DNA of 64,000 nt, taken from assembly GCF_030409875.1 (NCBI RefSeq), contig NZ_JAUFQR010000001.1:3658001-3722000 (forward strand), read 5' to 3'. The DNA is from Chryseobacterium tructae (GTDB lineage Bacteria > Bacteroidota > Bacteroidia > Flavobacteriales > Weeksellaceae). The position numbers and the translations under genes are program-made. Positions 40,401 through 50,840 of the stretch are shown here, one piece after another (position 1 is the first letter of the stretch; the number at the start of each line of letters is the position of its first letter). Under the pieces are notes generated by a model that saw only the letters and a program-made list of their open reading frames with translations, had not been told where the DNA came from and ran no database searches.

Positions 40401-40915
40401 GTAAGATTCAACTGAATCTGAAAATTCAAAAGTTGAGCAGCAGATCCTGAATTCCCCTGCAAATCGGTAAATTGTACAATAAATTTATTACCTACTGTTT
40501 CATATGCAATTTCAGAAGTTGACGTATTTGCATTTCTTAAATTTACTGAAAACCCAGCAAAAGCAGCCTCATGAGTAGTGGGAGAATTATCCGTAGATAA
40601 TGAGCTATACGTTGTATTAGTTGTTGCCGACCCCAATGTAACAAAACCATTATTGCTGATATAAACAGAATTATAATTCTGGTTATTATATCTAAAAACG
40701 GAAGGTAAAGGAATCGCTCCCGATACTAAATCCGTAGCCAGTGTAGCACCCGATTGCCATACAGTTCTACTTGCAGATAATGGGGCATACGTTTCGGAGG
40801 ATTGGGTAACTCCATATCCGTTATTCGTGTTAGGGGTTGCCATTTGTGGTGGCCCTACTTGTGCGGACACGCAATAATAGAAAGCGGTCAGGCACGTGAG
40901 TAAAATTCTCTTCAT
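37464..40915 (-). pseudogene. T9SS-secreted multidomain protein with type-A sorting domain, one frameshift (paralogue 3)
   Basis: About 1150 residues when repaired. Signal peptide (KRILLTCLTAFYYCVSAQ), an N-terminal beta domain (NGYGVTQSSETYAPLSASRT), several adhesive-type modules including two fibronectin-III-like copies (NAASYKLKVGTTPGGSNVIA and DATGYKVSIGTTAGGTDVMN), jelly-roll-like modules (DWLISQPINLGATPGANRIR, DIYFHLDDFIVEP, TPELVGLDSNNATLSFKGRA) and the type-A T9SS sorting domain (VYPNPFSDTLNITD, GMYLVVLHMKDGSKQTIKVI). One A is missing at about 38186, which restores ATACAPITSVFSNFDTIPVD. As read, the product loses the last module and the sorting domain. Confidence 0.86.
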
Positions 40916-41212
40916 AAATTAGTAATAATAGTTAGGGCGATAAATTTAAAAAATATTTAACTAAATATCATAAAATATTAAAAAACATTATCTAGTGAAT
41001 TAAAAATAACATTTATTTTTAAATAAAATTAAACAATTATTTAAATTTAACATTTATTCATCAATCATTTATTAAAAATATAAAACACTAATTATCAATA
41101 AATTAAAAACAAAATAGCATAAATTCCTATTAGCGAAAAAGCTCAAACTTAACATAAAATAATATTTTCGTATAAGTCAAATAATATCAGTTATTTAATC
41201 TATTTAAACAAA
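40916..41212. other. AT-rich intergenic region upstream of T9SS paralogue 3
   Basis: About 300 bp, very AT-rich, with no coding sequence or RNA gene visible. On the minus strand TAAGTTTG (complement of 41144-41151) matches the -7 box, but it is about 230 nt from the ATG at 40915 and has no TTG at a suitable distance. The dnaE terminator lies at the far end. Confidence 0.5.
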
Positions 41213-41235
41213 AAAAGTGGCCAAAAGCCACTTTT
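41213..41235 (-). terminator. intrinsic terminator of dnaE
   Basis: AAAAGTGGC at 41213-41221 pairs perfectly with GCCACTTTT at 41227-41235 around CAAAA, with extra A bases upstream. It lies 21 bp past the dnaE stop. Confidence 0.84.
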
Positions 41236-41256
41236 CAATTTCTTGTATTTTTAGTT

Positions 41257-44200
41257 TTAGTTCAAATAGAACTCATATTTATTAAGTAATTGTATCTCCT
41301 TGATCAAATCTCCATTCAAATCTACAGAATGCTTCATAGACTGAACTTCAATATGAGAATCATCATCAATATTCTTGATAAAGAATTTTAGTTTCTGATT
41401 TCCTTTGTTCCGATCCAATACTGTTCTAAAGAAATCCAGATCCTCAGGCCTTACATCCATCACATCCATCACCAGGGAAATACTCTTCGCAAACCTTTCA
41501 AATGCCTCTTGAAGTTCAATCACATCATTTACGTTCACAAAGACTCTACCATCTTTTACCTGAGCAAATTTTATTTTAAAAATAACAAATCTTTGTACCT
41601 CAAGCTTCTCTTTTAATTTCATATAATCCCTATCCCCTAGCCTGAAGGAGTATGAGCCGGAATAATCTTCTAATGTCACAAAAGCAACTTTTTCACCACT
41701 TCTGAAACCATCCTGAACCCTATATTCCGTAATTAAACCCGCTACAGTATACTCTTTTCCGCCACCGCCATTTTCTCTTTCTTTCTGAAGTGTTTTCCAA
41801 TCTTTCTTTTTTTCTTCAAATAATTCATCTTGCTTATTGGCAAAAGCCTGCTCTTTGTAAGCATCTACCTCATCAAGATTTAAGAATAAGAAATTTCCTT
41901 TCGGCTCTGCCTTTTTGGTGGTTTCTTCTATCACAACTTCATCTCCTACAGACAATTCATCAGAGACAATTTCAGTAAGATCGGTAGCCTCATCCGGCGA
42001 ATCCTGCTCAAGAACAGGGGCTTCGTCAGTAACTATTTTCTCCTCTTCTTCTTTTTCCAGAACTGATTTCTTGGAAAGTCTTCCCTGCATAAACTGGAAT
42101 TGATATTTAAACTCATCCAATGGATGGGCAGAAAGATAGAATCCGATAGTTTCTTTTTCCTTATTCAGCTTATGCATATTAGGCCATTCAGGGCAAGGAG
42201 GTAATTTAGGCTGCTCAATTTGAACCTCATCAGCAAAATCTGCAAACAAGGAATGCTCCATTTCATTTTTACTTTCCTGGAAACTTTGTCCGTATCTGAT
42301 CAACCTTTCCAGATTGGTTCTTCCTGCCATATCAATATCAAAATACTGACCTCTGTGGAAAGCATCAAGTTCATCAAAAGCTCCGGCAACCACTAAACTT
42401 TCCGCTACCCTTTTATTCATTTGGGAAGGCATTATTCTTTCAAAAAAATCATAGATATTTTTAAACCTTCCGTTTTCTCTTTCTCTGGTAATCGCTTCAC
42501 TTGGTCCTTCTCCAATTCCCTTAATAGCACCCAGACCAAAACGGATCTGACCTTTTTCGTTTACAGAGAATTTATATTGAGATTCATTCACATCCGGTCC
42601 CAAAACATCAACTCCCATACTTTTACAATCCTCCATGAACATGGTAATTGAATCGGTATTGTTAATGTTATTACTCATTACACTCGCCATATATTCAGCA
42701 GGATAATTTGCTTTTAAAAAGGCTGTTTGATAGGCAATAAAAGCATAACAGGTCGAGTGAGATTTATTGAAGGCATATTCTGCAAAGGCTTTCCAGTCAT
42801 TCCAGATCTTTTCTAATCTTTCTTCGTTTAGATTATTTTTTCTACCTCCTTCAATGAACTTAGGGTACATTTTGTTAAGAACATCGATCTGCTTCTTACC
42901 CATTGCTTTTCTCAGCGTATCTGCTTCACCTTTCGTAAAGTTCGCCAACTTCTGAGAAAGAAGCATCACCTGCTCCTGATATACGGTAATCCCGTAGGTT
43001 TCCTTTAAATATTCTTCCGTTTCCGGCAAATCATACACAATCTCTTCAATACCATGCTTTCTATTGATAAAGTTTGGGATATATTTAATGGGTCCCGGAC
43101 GATAAAGAGCATTCATGGCAATAAGATCGGCAAAAACAGTAGGTTTAAGCTCCCTCATGTATTTTTGCATCCCGGGACTTTCATATTGGAAAATCCCAAC
43201 TGTTCTTCCTTCTTTAAATAACTGATACGTCTTAGTATCATCCAGTGGAATAAGATCCGGATCTATATCTAATCCATATCGTGCTTTCACTAATTTTAAG
43301 GCATCTTTAATGATCGTCAGTGTCCTAAGACCCAGGAAGTCCATTTTCAGAAGACCTGCACTTTCTGCCACCGAGTTATCAAACTGAGACACCAAAATAT
43401 CAGCATCTTTAGCAGCAATTGTCACCGGAACCAAATTACTTACATCTTCCGGAGTAATAATTACACCACAAGCGTGAATACCAGTATTCCTGATACATCC
43501 TTCCATCTTTTTAGCACTTGCCAAAACTCCATGACGGGAATCATCAGGACTCTCCAGAACATATCTCATTTCATCAACAAGCATTTGTTCTTCCGGTTTC
43601 AGTTTATCATATTTTGCTAATGCTTTCGCAATATTCATCCCTGGTGTAGAAGGAATAAGTTTAGCAATATTATTCGTATCAGGAATCGGAACATCCAAAA
43701 CCCTTCCAGCATCTTTGATCGCCGATTTTCCACCAAGTACAGAATATGTGATAATCTGTGCTACCTGAGTTTTACCGTACTTTTCAACTACCCATTTGAT
43801 AATTTTATCTCTTCCTTCATCATCAAAGTCAATATCAATATCGGGCATCGAAACCCTTTCCGGATTCAGAAATCTCTCAAAAAGGAGGTCATATTTAATA
43901 GGGTCTACGTTGGTAATTCCAATACAATAAGCAACAGCAGAACCTGCCGCGGAACCTCTTCCAGGGCCTACCCAAACGCCCATATTTCTAGCTTCATTGC
44001 AAAAATCCTGTACAATCAGGAAGTATCCCGGATATCCGGTGTTAGCAATTACCTCGAGTTCAAAATCAAGTCTTTCTTTAATTTCAGCAGTAATTCCCGT
44101 ATCCTCGTATCTTCTTCTCGCTCCTTCATAAGTAAGATGGGTAAGATAAGCCATCTCCCCTCTTTTTCCGCCATCTACCTCATCTTCTGCATGGATAAAT

Positions 44201-45924
44201 TCTTCAGGAATATCAAATTTTGGAAGAAGAACATCTCTTTTTAAGGTATAAGGTTTAAATTTTGCAAAAAACTCTTCATACGCTTCAAACGCATCCGGAT
44301 AAGCAAGAAAGGTCGCTTTTATTTCATCAGAGTTCTTCATATAGTACTCTCTTGTTCCCAATCCTCTTCTCTTACCAAATCCCTTTCCAACAGGTGTTGT
44401 CAGCTTTTCTCCGTCTTTGATGCAGCTTACAATATCCTGAATATTAGCATCATCTTTATTGGTATAAAAAGTTTCATTTTGTGCTAAAATTTTAACGCTA
44501 TATTTATCAGCCAGATATAAAAGAACCTCATTTAAGTGCTCTTCTTCAGGTAAATTATGGTTTTGAAGCTGAACATAAAAGTCTTCGCCAAAAGTTTCAC
44601 TCCACCATTTGAAAAGTTCCTCTCCTTTCTGTTCCCCGGTATTTAAAATTGCATCAGGGATATCTCCCATAATTCCGGAAGTCAGGGCAATAATACCCTC
44701 TTTATATTCAGCAATTAATTCACGACTGATCCTTGGAACTCCAAAATAGAAACCTTTTAAGAAACCGATACTTGAAAGTTTTGCTAAGTTTTTATATCCG
44801 TTAAAATCTTTTGCCAACAGCACCACTTGGGTTCTCCTATCCGGATCATCTTTGGTAAACTGCTTTTGCTCGTAGCGTTCTGAAATATAAAATTCACATC
44901 CGACAACAGGGATCAATGGTTCAGAAACCGGTTCCGCTTCATTAAATTCAGTTCCATTTTCTTCTGCCTCCTGTTTTTTAGCCAGATATTCTTTATGTTT
45001 TTTAGCCCTGTCTCCATTTGCGCCTTCCACTGCAGAAACAAACTTAAAAGCTCCCATCATATTTCCAAGGTCCACCATTCCGACTGCCGGAAAGTTTTCA
45101 TCTGAAGCTTTTTTAATTAAGTCATTAATGCTGGTAGTAGCCGTAAGGGTAGAAAAAACACTGTGATTATCAAAATTGAAATATTTTCCTAAATCAATTT
45201 CCTCAATACTTCCGAAATCCTGCTGCTTCTTCTTATTATGAAAATCTGCAACCTGTCTTCTTATAACAATATTGAAAGGCTTAATCGGATCAGGATAAAG
45301 GCTCTTGAAATAAGCCAACTGATCTTCTGAAATTTTTAATGTTTCAGCAGGAACAACTCCAATCCTTATCATTTCAAAGAATGCTCTGGCTGTCGCATTC
45401 ACGTCGGCAGCAGCATTATGGGCTTCATCAAATTTATTCCCATATAACTTTTCATAAAGTTCTTCCAGTTTCGGAGATTTATATCGGCCACCTCGACCTC
45501 CTCCAAGCTGACAGTAGTCTGTTCCCAGAATCATTGTATCAGCCTTGGGCTTTTCCTGAAGGTTGTCTTTTATATTTTTTCTATAAAATTCCGCTCCCAC
45601 AATATTGTAATCAAATTCAACATTGTGTCCGGAAACTACTCTTATCTTTTCAAGAACCTTAGAAAACTCTTCTAAGATCTCCTGCAGGTCGCGTCCTTCT
45701 TCATGAGCTATTTTCGTGGTGATCCCGTGAATCCTCGCCGCATTAAAGGGAATATCGTACCCTTCAGGTTTTATTATATAATCCTGATTTTCAATTAAAT
45801 TACCATCATCATCATGCACCTGCCATGCAATCTGTACCATTCTTGGCCAGTTATCTGAATCTGAAAGGGGTGCATTGAAATTTTTTGGTAAACCTGTTGT
45901 TTCTGTGTCAAAAATTAAATACAT
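41257..45924 (-). CDS. dnaE: DNA polymerase III subunit alpha with fused N-terminal DEDDh exonuclease
   Basis: Replicative polymerase of 1555 residues, reading frame intact. Residues 1-195 are an epsilon-like proofreading exonuclease (IFDTETTGLPK, SGHNVEFDYNIVG, HNAAADVNATARAF give the DEDDh acids and the His). Residues about 245-540 are a PHP domain, but its metal ligands look degenerate: the usual HxHxxYS is NFDNHSVFS, and the usual TDHGN is VDLGN. The polymerase core follows with GPGRGSAAGSAVAYCIG, PDIDIDFDDEGRDK (catalytic Asp residues) and KMDFLGLRTLTII. Next are a helix-hairpin-helix part, a long acidic linker (SPDEATDLTEIVSDELS) and an OB fold (YTVAGLITEYRV). The fusion is typical of this group of Bacteroidota. 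Confidence 0.97.
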   Translation of the reverse strand: MYLIFDTETTGLPKNFNAPLSDSDNWPRMVQIAWQVHDDDGNLIENQDYIIKPEGYDIPFNAARIHGITTKIAHEEGRDLQEILEEFSKVLEKIRVVSGHNVEFDYNIVGAEFYRKNIKDNLQEKPKADTMILGTDYCQLGGGRGGRYKSPKLEELYEKLYGNKFDEAHNAAADVNATARAFFEMIRIGVVPAETLKISEDQLAYFKSLYPDPIKPFNIVIRRQVADFHNKKKQQDFGSIEEIDLGKYFNFDNHSVFSTLTATTSINDLIKKASDENFPAVGMVDLGNMMGAFKFVSAVEGANGDRAKKHKEYLAKKQEAEENGTEFNEAEPVSEPLIPVVGCEFYISERYEQKQFTKDDPDRRTQVVLLAKDFNGYKNLAKLSSIGFLKGFYFGVPRISRELIAEYKEGIIALTSGIMGDIPDAILNTGEQKGEELFKWWSETFGEDFYVQLQNHNLPEEEHLNEVLLYLADKYSVKILAQNETFYTNKDDANIQDIVSCIKDGEKLTTPVGKGFGKRRGLGTREYYMKNSDEIKATFLAYPDAFEAYEEFFAKFKPYTLKRDVLLPKFDIPEEFIHAEDEVDGGKRGEMAYLTHLTYEGARRRYEDTGITAEIKERLDFELEVIANTGYPGYFLIVQDFCNEARNMGVWVGPGRGSAAGSAVAYCIGITNVDPIKYDLLFERFLNPERVSMPDIDIDFDDEGRDKIIKWVVEKYGKTQVAQIITYSVLGGKSAIKDAGRVLDVPIPDTNNIAKLIPSTPGMNIAKALAKYDKLKPEEQMLVDEMRYVLESPDDSRHGVLASAKKMEGCIRNTGIHACGVIITPEDVSNLVPVTIAAKDADILVSQFDNSVAESAGLLKMDFLGLRTLTIIKDALKLVKARYGLDIDPDLIPLDDTKTYQLFKEGRTVGIFQYESPGMQKYMRELKPTVFADLIAMNALYRPGPIKYIPNFINRKHGIEEIVYDLPETEEYLKETYGITVYQEQVMLLSQKLANFTKGEADTLRKAMGKKQIDVLNKMYPKFIEGGRKNNLNEERLEKIWNDWKAFAEYAFNKSHSTCYAFIAYQTAFLKANYPAEYMASVMSNNINNTDSITMFMEDCKSMGVDVLGPDVNESQYKFSVNEKGQIRFGLGAIKGIGEGPSEAITRERENGRFKNIYDFFERIMPSQMNKRVAESLVVAGAFDELDAFHRGQYFDIDMAGRTNLERLIRYGQSFQESKNEMEHSLFADFADEVQIEQPKLPPCPEWPNMHKLNKEKETIGFYLSAHPLDEFKYQFQFMQGRLSKKSVLEKEEEEKIVTDEAPVLEQDSPDEATDLTEIVSDELSVGDEVVIEETTKKAEPKGNFLFLNLDEVDAYKEQAFANKQDELFEEKKKDWKTLQKERENGGGGKEYTVAGLITEYRVQDGFRSGEKVAFVTLEDYSGSYSFRLGDRDYMKLKEKLEVQRFVIFKIKFAQVKDGRVFVNVNDVIELQEAFERFAKSISLVMDVMDVRPEDLDFFRTVLDRNKGNQKLKFFIKNIDDDSHIEVQSMKHSVDLNGDLIKEIQLLNKYEFYLN

Positions 45925-46329
45925 ATAATTTTCTAACTTTTTTATAAAAAAGAGAATGTAAAGTTACTTCATTTTTTCCAATTATTCATTTGAAAAAGTA
46001 GTTAAAGACTCATTATATTCTCTAAGAAAAATCAAAAAAAACACCCGTATTGAACAATATTTTCTATTGATTTTGGTCAAACATCTATTTTAAGTCAAAT
46101 TTTATTAAAAAATAGGACTTAATTACCTTTTCCAGACCTACTCACTCTCTCAACTTGAATGAAAATAAAACTATTAAAATTTAAAACAATTTAATATTTT
46201 AAATCAAAAACAAATAAAAATACAAAAATTAATGCAAAAAACAAAATTATAAACACTAAAAAAGGAATAAAAATACAATATTCATATATTTGAAAAAACA
46301 CAACAACTCTTAAACATTTATCAAATATT
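45925..46329. other. divergent intergenic region between dnaE and the subtilase gene
   Basis: 405 bp with no coding sequence or RNA gene visible. TATATTTG at 46285-46292 matches the -7 box 37 nt before the subtilase ATG, without a clear TTG partner. On the minus strand a TAACTTTA-like box with TTG 15 nt upstream precedes dnaE. The rest is AT-rich. Confidence 0.45.
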
Positions 46330-48486
46330 ATGAAGAAAATCTTTATTTCGATCAGCATCTTGACTATTTCATTAGCAGGTGCGCAAAAAAAGAATGAGTC
46401 TCTGAAAAGAGAATTTGAAAAACAAAGATCAGAAGACGTTCGAAAATTTGAAGCTTATGTTGCTAAAAATTTTGGATCAAACAGAAATCAGGAAGCTTCA
46501 AAAGAAATTGAAGAACAAAGAGCTAGCCTGGCTGGCTTTACAGATGGCAATAAGCCCTATTTCTACACAATTCATGACCTGGATCAGGTCAAAAACTCCA
46601 ATTCCGACTTTCTTCAAGGAGGTAATATTACCGGATTAACAGGTTCCTTTAATGGCGAAAATATCAAATTCACCATTTTTGATGGCAGCACTGTGTCCAG
46701 TACAGCAAGGGTATTTGCGGCGCATGTTTTATTCGATAATGCCACCAACAGAATTACCAATAAAGAGGATTCCACTCTTGATTATGGAAACCACGCTACT
46801 GCCGTAGCTAGTTTTATTGGAGCAAAAAACCATCCATTTACTTTAACTTTTACCAACGGATCGACCAGACAGGTTAATTTCAGAGGAATTGCCCCCAACT
46901 GCACTATTGATGCGTACTCCTTTGGCACCACAACACTTCCAGGAGAAACAGCCTCAAGTAATGTATTTCAGAAAATTTTAAAAGCAGCTCCTAACATTTC
47001 TAATCATTCTTACGGAATCAATGCAGGCTGGGATATTCAGCAAATCAATAATGAAAATGCATGGGTCTGGAAGGGGTCTTTTACGCCTTCAGCAACATCT
47101 TATGACATGCAGGGCTCCTATGTCATCAATGATAGACTTTATGATCTACTTGTTTATAGCGACCCTTCATATATTATTGTAAAATCTGCAGGAAATTCAT
47201 TCGGAATGGGAAGTCCTAATTATTCTACCTCCGCTGCTAGTTTTAAAAAATATTACAAAAACGCTTCAGGAAACTGGACTGAATTTGCTGCAACAGACAC
47301 GCCTGCTCCCTCCAACTGCGCACAAGGTTATGATTGTATCTCACCGGGATCGGTAGCTAAAAATATCATTTCAGTAGCTGCTACAGATAGAATTACAACA
47401 AATGATGCCAGATACACAACCTCTTCAGATGTAGTTCATTCAAGCTATAGCAGTGCCGGCCCGAGAGATGATGGAGGAATAAAACCTGATATTACAGCCG
47501 TAGGAACTGATGTTGCAAGCGCATCTACTGATAATAATTCAACAGGTGGCAGCAAAGCATCTGTTGGAAGCGGTACTTCTTATTCCGCTCCAATTGTTAC
47601 AGGAATCATTGGACTTTGGACACAGATCAATAAGCAATTATTTGCGGGAAGCTTGTTAAATGCAGCATCTGCAAAAACCCTAACGATTCATTCTGCCTTA
47701 GAAGCAGGCAATATAGGTCCGGATCCACAATTTGGCTGGGGATTTATTAACGCTAAAAAAGGAGCAGAGCTTCTTGTAGGAAAATCTAACAATACAGTTA
47801 TTTTTAATGATGAAACATTAACAAGCGGGACTCCAAACCGCAAAACAGTCATTGCATCTGGAAGTGAACCTTTAAAGGTAACCATTTCCTGGGTTGATCC
47901 TGAATACTCAAATGTTGATAATGATACTCCTTTAGCAACTTTGTATAATAACAGAGTATCCAAACTAGTGAATGATTTGGATTTAAGAATCACTGACATC
48001 ACAACAAACACAGTGTATCTACCTTGGAAACTAGATCCTACCAACCCTATGACAGCAACAAAAGGAGATAATACTGTAGATAATGTAGAACAAGTAATAG
48101 TAGATGCCCCAGTTGCAGGAAGAACATACAAAATAGAAATTACAAACAAAGGTACTTTAAAAAATAGCGATGCTGAAAATGCACCTCAAAATTATTCTGT
48201 TATAGTGACCGGATATAGCGAAGTATTAGGAACCAAGGAATCTAAAGCGGGAATTTTAAACAGCCTTTCTGTTGCACCTTCTGTTACAAAAGATGTAACA
48301 AACATTCTAAAAGCGCCTATAAAATCTACCTTCTCTGTTTATGATATGTCCGGTAAAAAATTACGCACCGGCACGATCAATAGCGACAAGGAATCCATTG
48401 ATTTATCGACTTATACAAAAGGAATTTACATCATCGAAGTTAAAACAGACAAAGACGTTATTTCTAAAAAAATAATTAAAGAATAA
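46330..48486 (+). CDS. secreted S8 family (subtilisin-like) serine protease with T9SS type-A sorting domain
   Basis: A 718-residue secreted protease. Signal peptide KKIFISISILTISLAGAQ, then a propeptide-like charged segment to about residue 110. Catalytic triad: Asp in KFTIFDGSTV, His in YGNHATAVASFIG and Ser in GSGTSYSAPIVTGIIGLW. A C-terminal jelly-roll module (LKVTISWVDPEYSNVDNDTP) is followed by the T9SS type-A sorting domain (FSVYDMSGKKLRTGT, GIYIIEVKTDKDVISKKIIK). It is the only one of the seven T9SS cargo genes here with an intact frame. It stands alone with its own terminator. The substrate is unknown; extracellular protein digestion is likely. Confidence 0.94.
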   Translation: MKKIFISISILTISLAGAQKKNESLKREFEKQRSEDVRKFEAYVAKNFGSNRNQEASKEIEEQRASLAGFTDGNKPYFYTIHDLDQVKNSNSDFLQGGNITGLTGSFNGENIKFTIFDGSTVSSTARVFAAHVLFDNATNRITNKEDSTLDYGNHATAVASFIGAKNHPFTLTFTNGSTRQVNFRGIAPNCTIDAYSFGTTTLPGETASSNVFQKILKAAPNISNHSYGINAGWDIQQINNENAWVWKGSFTPSATSYDMQGSYVINDRLYDLLVYSDPSYIIVKSAGNSFGMGSPNYSTSAASFKKYYKNASGNWTEFAATDTPAPSNCAQGYDCISPGSVAKNIISVAATDRITTNDARYTTSSDVVHSSYSSAGPRDDGGIKPDITAVGTDVASASTDNNSTGGSKASVGSGTSYSAPIVTGIIGLWTQINKQLFAGSLLNAASAKTLTIHSALEAGNIGPDPQFGWGFINAKKGAELLVGKSNNTVIFNDETLTSGTPNRKTVIASGSEPLKVTISWVDPEYSNVDNDTPLATLYNNRVSKLVNDLDLRITDITTNTVYLPWKLDPTNPMTATKGDNTVDNVEQVIVDAPVAGRTYKIEITNKGTLKNSDAENAPQNYSVIVTGYSEVLGTKESKAGILNSLSVAPSVTKDVTNILKAPIKSTFSVYDMSGKKLRTGTINSDKESIDLSTYTKGIYIIEVKTDKDVISKKIIKE

Positions 48487-48510
48487 TCAGTAAAATCACT
48501 TTTTTTTTGC

Positions 48511-48545
48511 AAAATACTAACAGTTGTTAGTATTTTGTTTTTTTT
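48511..48545 (+). terminator. intrinsic terminator of the subtilase gene, overlapping the next promoter
   Basis: AAAATACTAAC at 48511-48521 pairs perfectly with GTTAGTATTTT at 48526-48536 around AGTT, followed by a T-run at 48538-48545. The stem contains the TTG proposed as the -33 element of the E1 gene. Confidence 0.85.
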
Positions 48546-48556
48546 ATATATATTTG
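48524..48556 (+). promoter_or_regulatory. Bacteroidota-type promoter of the E1 gene, close to the start codon
   Basis: TTG at 48524-48526, 22 nt, then TATATTTG at 48549-48556. The box ends 6 nt before the ATG at 48563, so the transcript would be leaderless or have a very short leader. The -33 element is inside the hairpin of the upstream terminator. Confidence 0.45.
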
Positions 48557-48562
48557 TCTCCT

Positions 48563-50634
48563 ATGGAAAATGCACTTCACGAAAAAGTTTCTCAGGATAT
48601 TTTACTTAAAGCGTATCATCACATGATGCTTGCTAAGGCTATGGCAGATATTTATGAGGAAAACAGAAATATTTGTAAATATGTTCATAGTACTTCAAGA
48701 GGCCACGAAGCCATCCAGTTAGCAACCGCTTATCAATTAAAAAAAGAAGACTGGGTTTCTCCTTATTACAGAGACGAAAGTATTCTTTTAGGAATCGGTT
48801 TTGAACCTTACCAACTGATGCTTCAATTACTGGCTAAAGCTGACGATCCTTTTTCAGGAGGTAGATCTTATTACTCACACCCTTCAAGCAGAGATGAAAA
48901 CAAACCAAAGATCATCCACCAAAGTTCTGCTACCGGAATGCAAACCATCCCTACAACCGGGGTTGCACAGGGATTAAAATATATTCAGGATTTCAATCTT
49001 CAAGAGTTTGAAAACAATCCTGTTGTAGTTTGTAGTCTTGGCGACAATTCTGTAACAGAAGGTGAAGTAAGTGAGGCATTACAATTTGCAGCATTACACC
49101 AGCTTCCGATCATCTTCCTGGTTCAGGATAATGAATGGGGAATTTCTGTTACCAAAGAAGAAGCCAGAACCTGTGATGCCTACGATTTTGTAGCAGGATT
49201 TACAGGATTAAGCAGAATGAGAGTTGATGGAACTGATTTCGTAGAGAGCTTCGAGGCCATGAAAAAAGCCGTAGATTTTGTAAGAACAGAGAGAAAACCT
49301 TTAGTAGTCTGTGCAAAAACAGTATTAATTGGTCACCACACTTCAGGAGTAAGAAGAGAATTCTATAGAGACGAAGAAGATTTAACGAAACATAGAGCTA
49401 AAGATCCGGGAGAAATCCTTAGAAAACACTTACTGGAAACGGGTACAGATGAGGATCTTTTAAAACAAATCACCAAAAAGACACGCCTGGAAGCGGAAGA
49501 AGCTTTTGAAAAAGCTAAAAATGCAGAAGATCCAAAGCCTGAAACGGTGATGCAACACGTATTTGCCCCGACTCCAATTACGGAAGAAACAGGAACTCGT
49601 GAACCTGCCAACGGAGAAAAGATTGTCATGGTTGATGCAGCCATTCATGCCATACAAGAATTGATGTGGAAACATCCGGAAGCTCTTCTCTACGGACAAG
49701 ATGTAGGAGAGAGAATCGGTGGAGTTTTCCGTGAAACAGTAACCCTTGGAAAAAAATTCGGGAGTAAAAGAGTTTTCAATACAGCTATTCAGGAAGCTTA
49801 TATTATCGGTTCCACTACAGGGATGAGTGCTGTAGGCCTAAAACCAATTGTTGAAGTTCAGTTTGCTGATTATATTTACCCTGGAATCAACCAACTGATC
49901 ACAGAAATTTCAAAATCTAACTATTTAAGTGGTGGAAAATTCCCGGTAAGCAATATTATCCGAGTACCTATTGGAGCTTACGGCGGCGGCGGTCCATACC
50001 ATAGTGGCAGCGTTGAAAGCATCCTTGCTAATATTAAAGGAATAAAAATAGCATATCCAAGTAATGCAGCAGATTTCAAAGGATTATTAAAGGCTGCTTA
50101 TTACGATCCGAATCCAGTAGTCATGTTGGAACACAAAGGGTTGTATTGGAGTAAAGTTCCTGGAACTGAAGATGCTAAAACCATTGAGCCTGCTGAGGAT
50201 TACGTTCTTCCATTCGGAAAAGGCAAAGTAGTGATTGAAGCCGATCAAAATGAAATGGAAAAAGGCAGAACATTATTAGTAGTAACTTACGGAATGGGTG
50301 TTTACTGGGCTAAAGAAGCAGTGAAGAACTTTAACGGAAGAGTTGAAGTCATTGATTTAAGAACATTAATCCCTCTGGATGAAGAACTTGTGTTGAAAGA
50401 GTAAAAGCCCATGGAAAGTGTATCGTTCTTACGGAAGAACAGCTTAACAATTCTTTTGCAGAAGCATTTGCACACCGTATTGCTAAAAACTGTTTCAAAT
50501 ATCTGGATGCTCCGGTAGAAACCATGGGATCTTTAGATGTACCTGCAGTTCCTATCAATCTGGTACTGGAAAAAGAAATGCTGCCCAATGCAGAAAAGCT
50601 TTCCAAAAAGATCGAAGAAATGTTACAATATTAA
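48563..50634 (+). pseudogene. 2-oxoacid (branched-chain) dehydrogenase E1, fused alpha and beta subunits, frameshifted
   Basis: Thiamine-diphosphate-dependent E1 of a branched-chain 2-oxoacid dehydrogenase complex. Here the alpha and beta subunits are joined into one protein of about 690 residues when repaired, the arrangement usual in Bacteroidota. Alpha-part motifs: YKYVHSTSRGHEA-like (CKYVHSTSRGHEAIQLA), VVVCSLGDNSVTEGEVSEAL (cofactor site) and GISVTKEEARTCD. Beta-part motifs: LLYGQDVGERIGGVFRET, FNTAIQEAYIIGSTTGMSAV and VPIGAYGGGGPYHSGS. The start is ATG at 48563; an upstream TTG frame start is unlikely. One base is missing near 50389-50392. Restored, the protein runs through ERVKAHGKCIVLTEEQ to the stop at 50634. 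As read, it loses its last 80 or so residues. Confidence 0.88.
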
Positions 50635-50650
50635 ATCAATATAAAATAAG

Positions 50651-50678
50651 ACCTCTAAAAAAAATTAGAGGTTTTTTT
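50651..50678 (+). terminator. intrinsic terminator of the E1 gene
   Basis: ACCTCTAA at 50651-50658 pairs with TTAGAGGT at 50665-50672, then TTTTTT. It lies 17 bp after the repaired stop. Confidence 0.85.
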
Positions 50679-50840
50679 ATGCATTTTTTTTACTACTTTT
50701 ATTTAAGATTATCAAACTCAATCCGAGAACATTATCATCAAACAGAAACTGAAATTAAATTTATAACAGGCATTCCCTTACTAAACACTTAAAAAGTTTG
50801 GTACTTATTTTGTCTGTACACGCAAAACACATTCCTCTTT

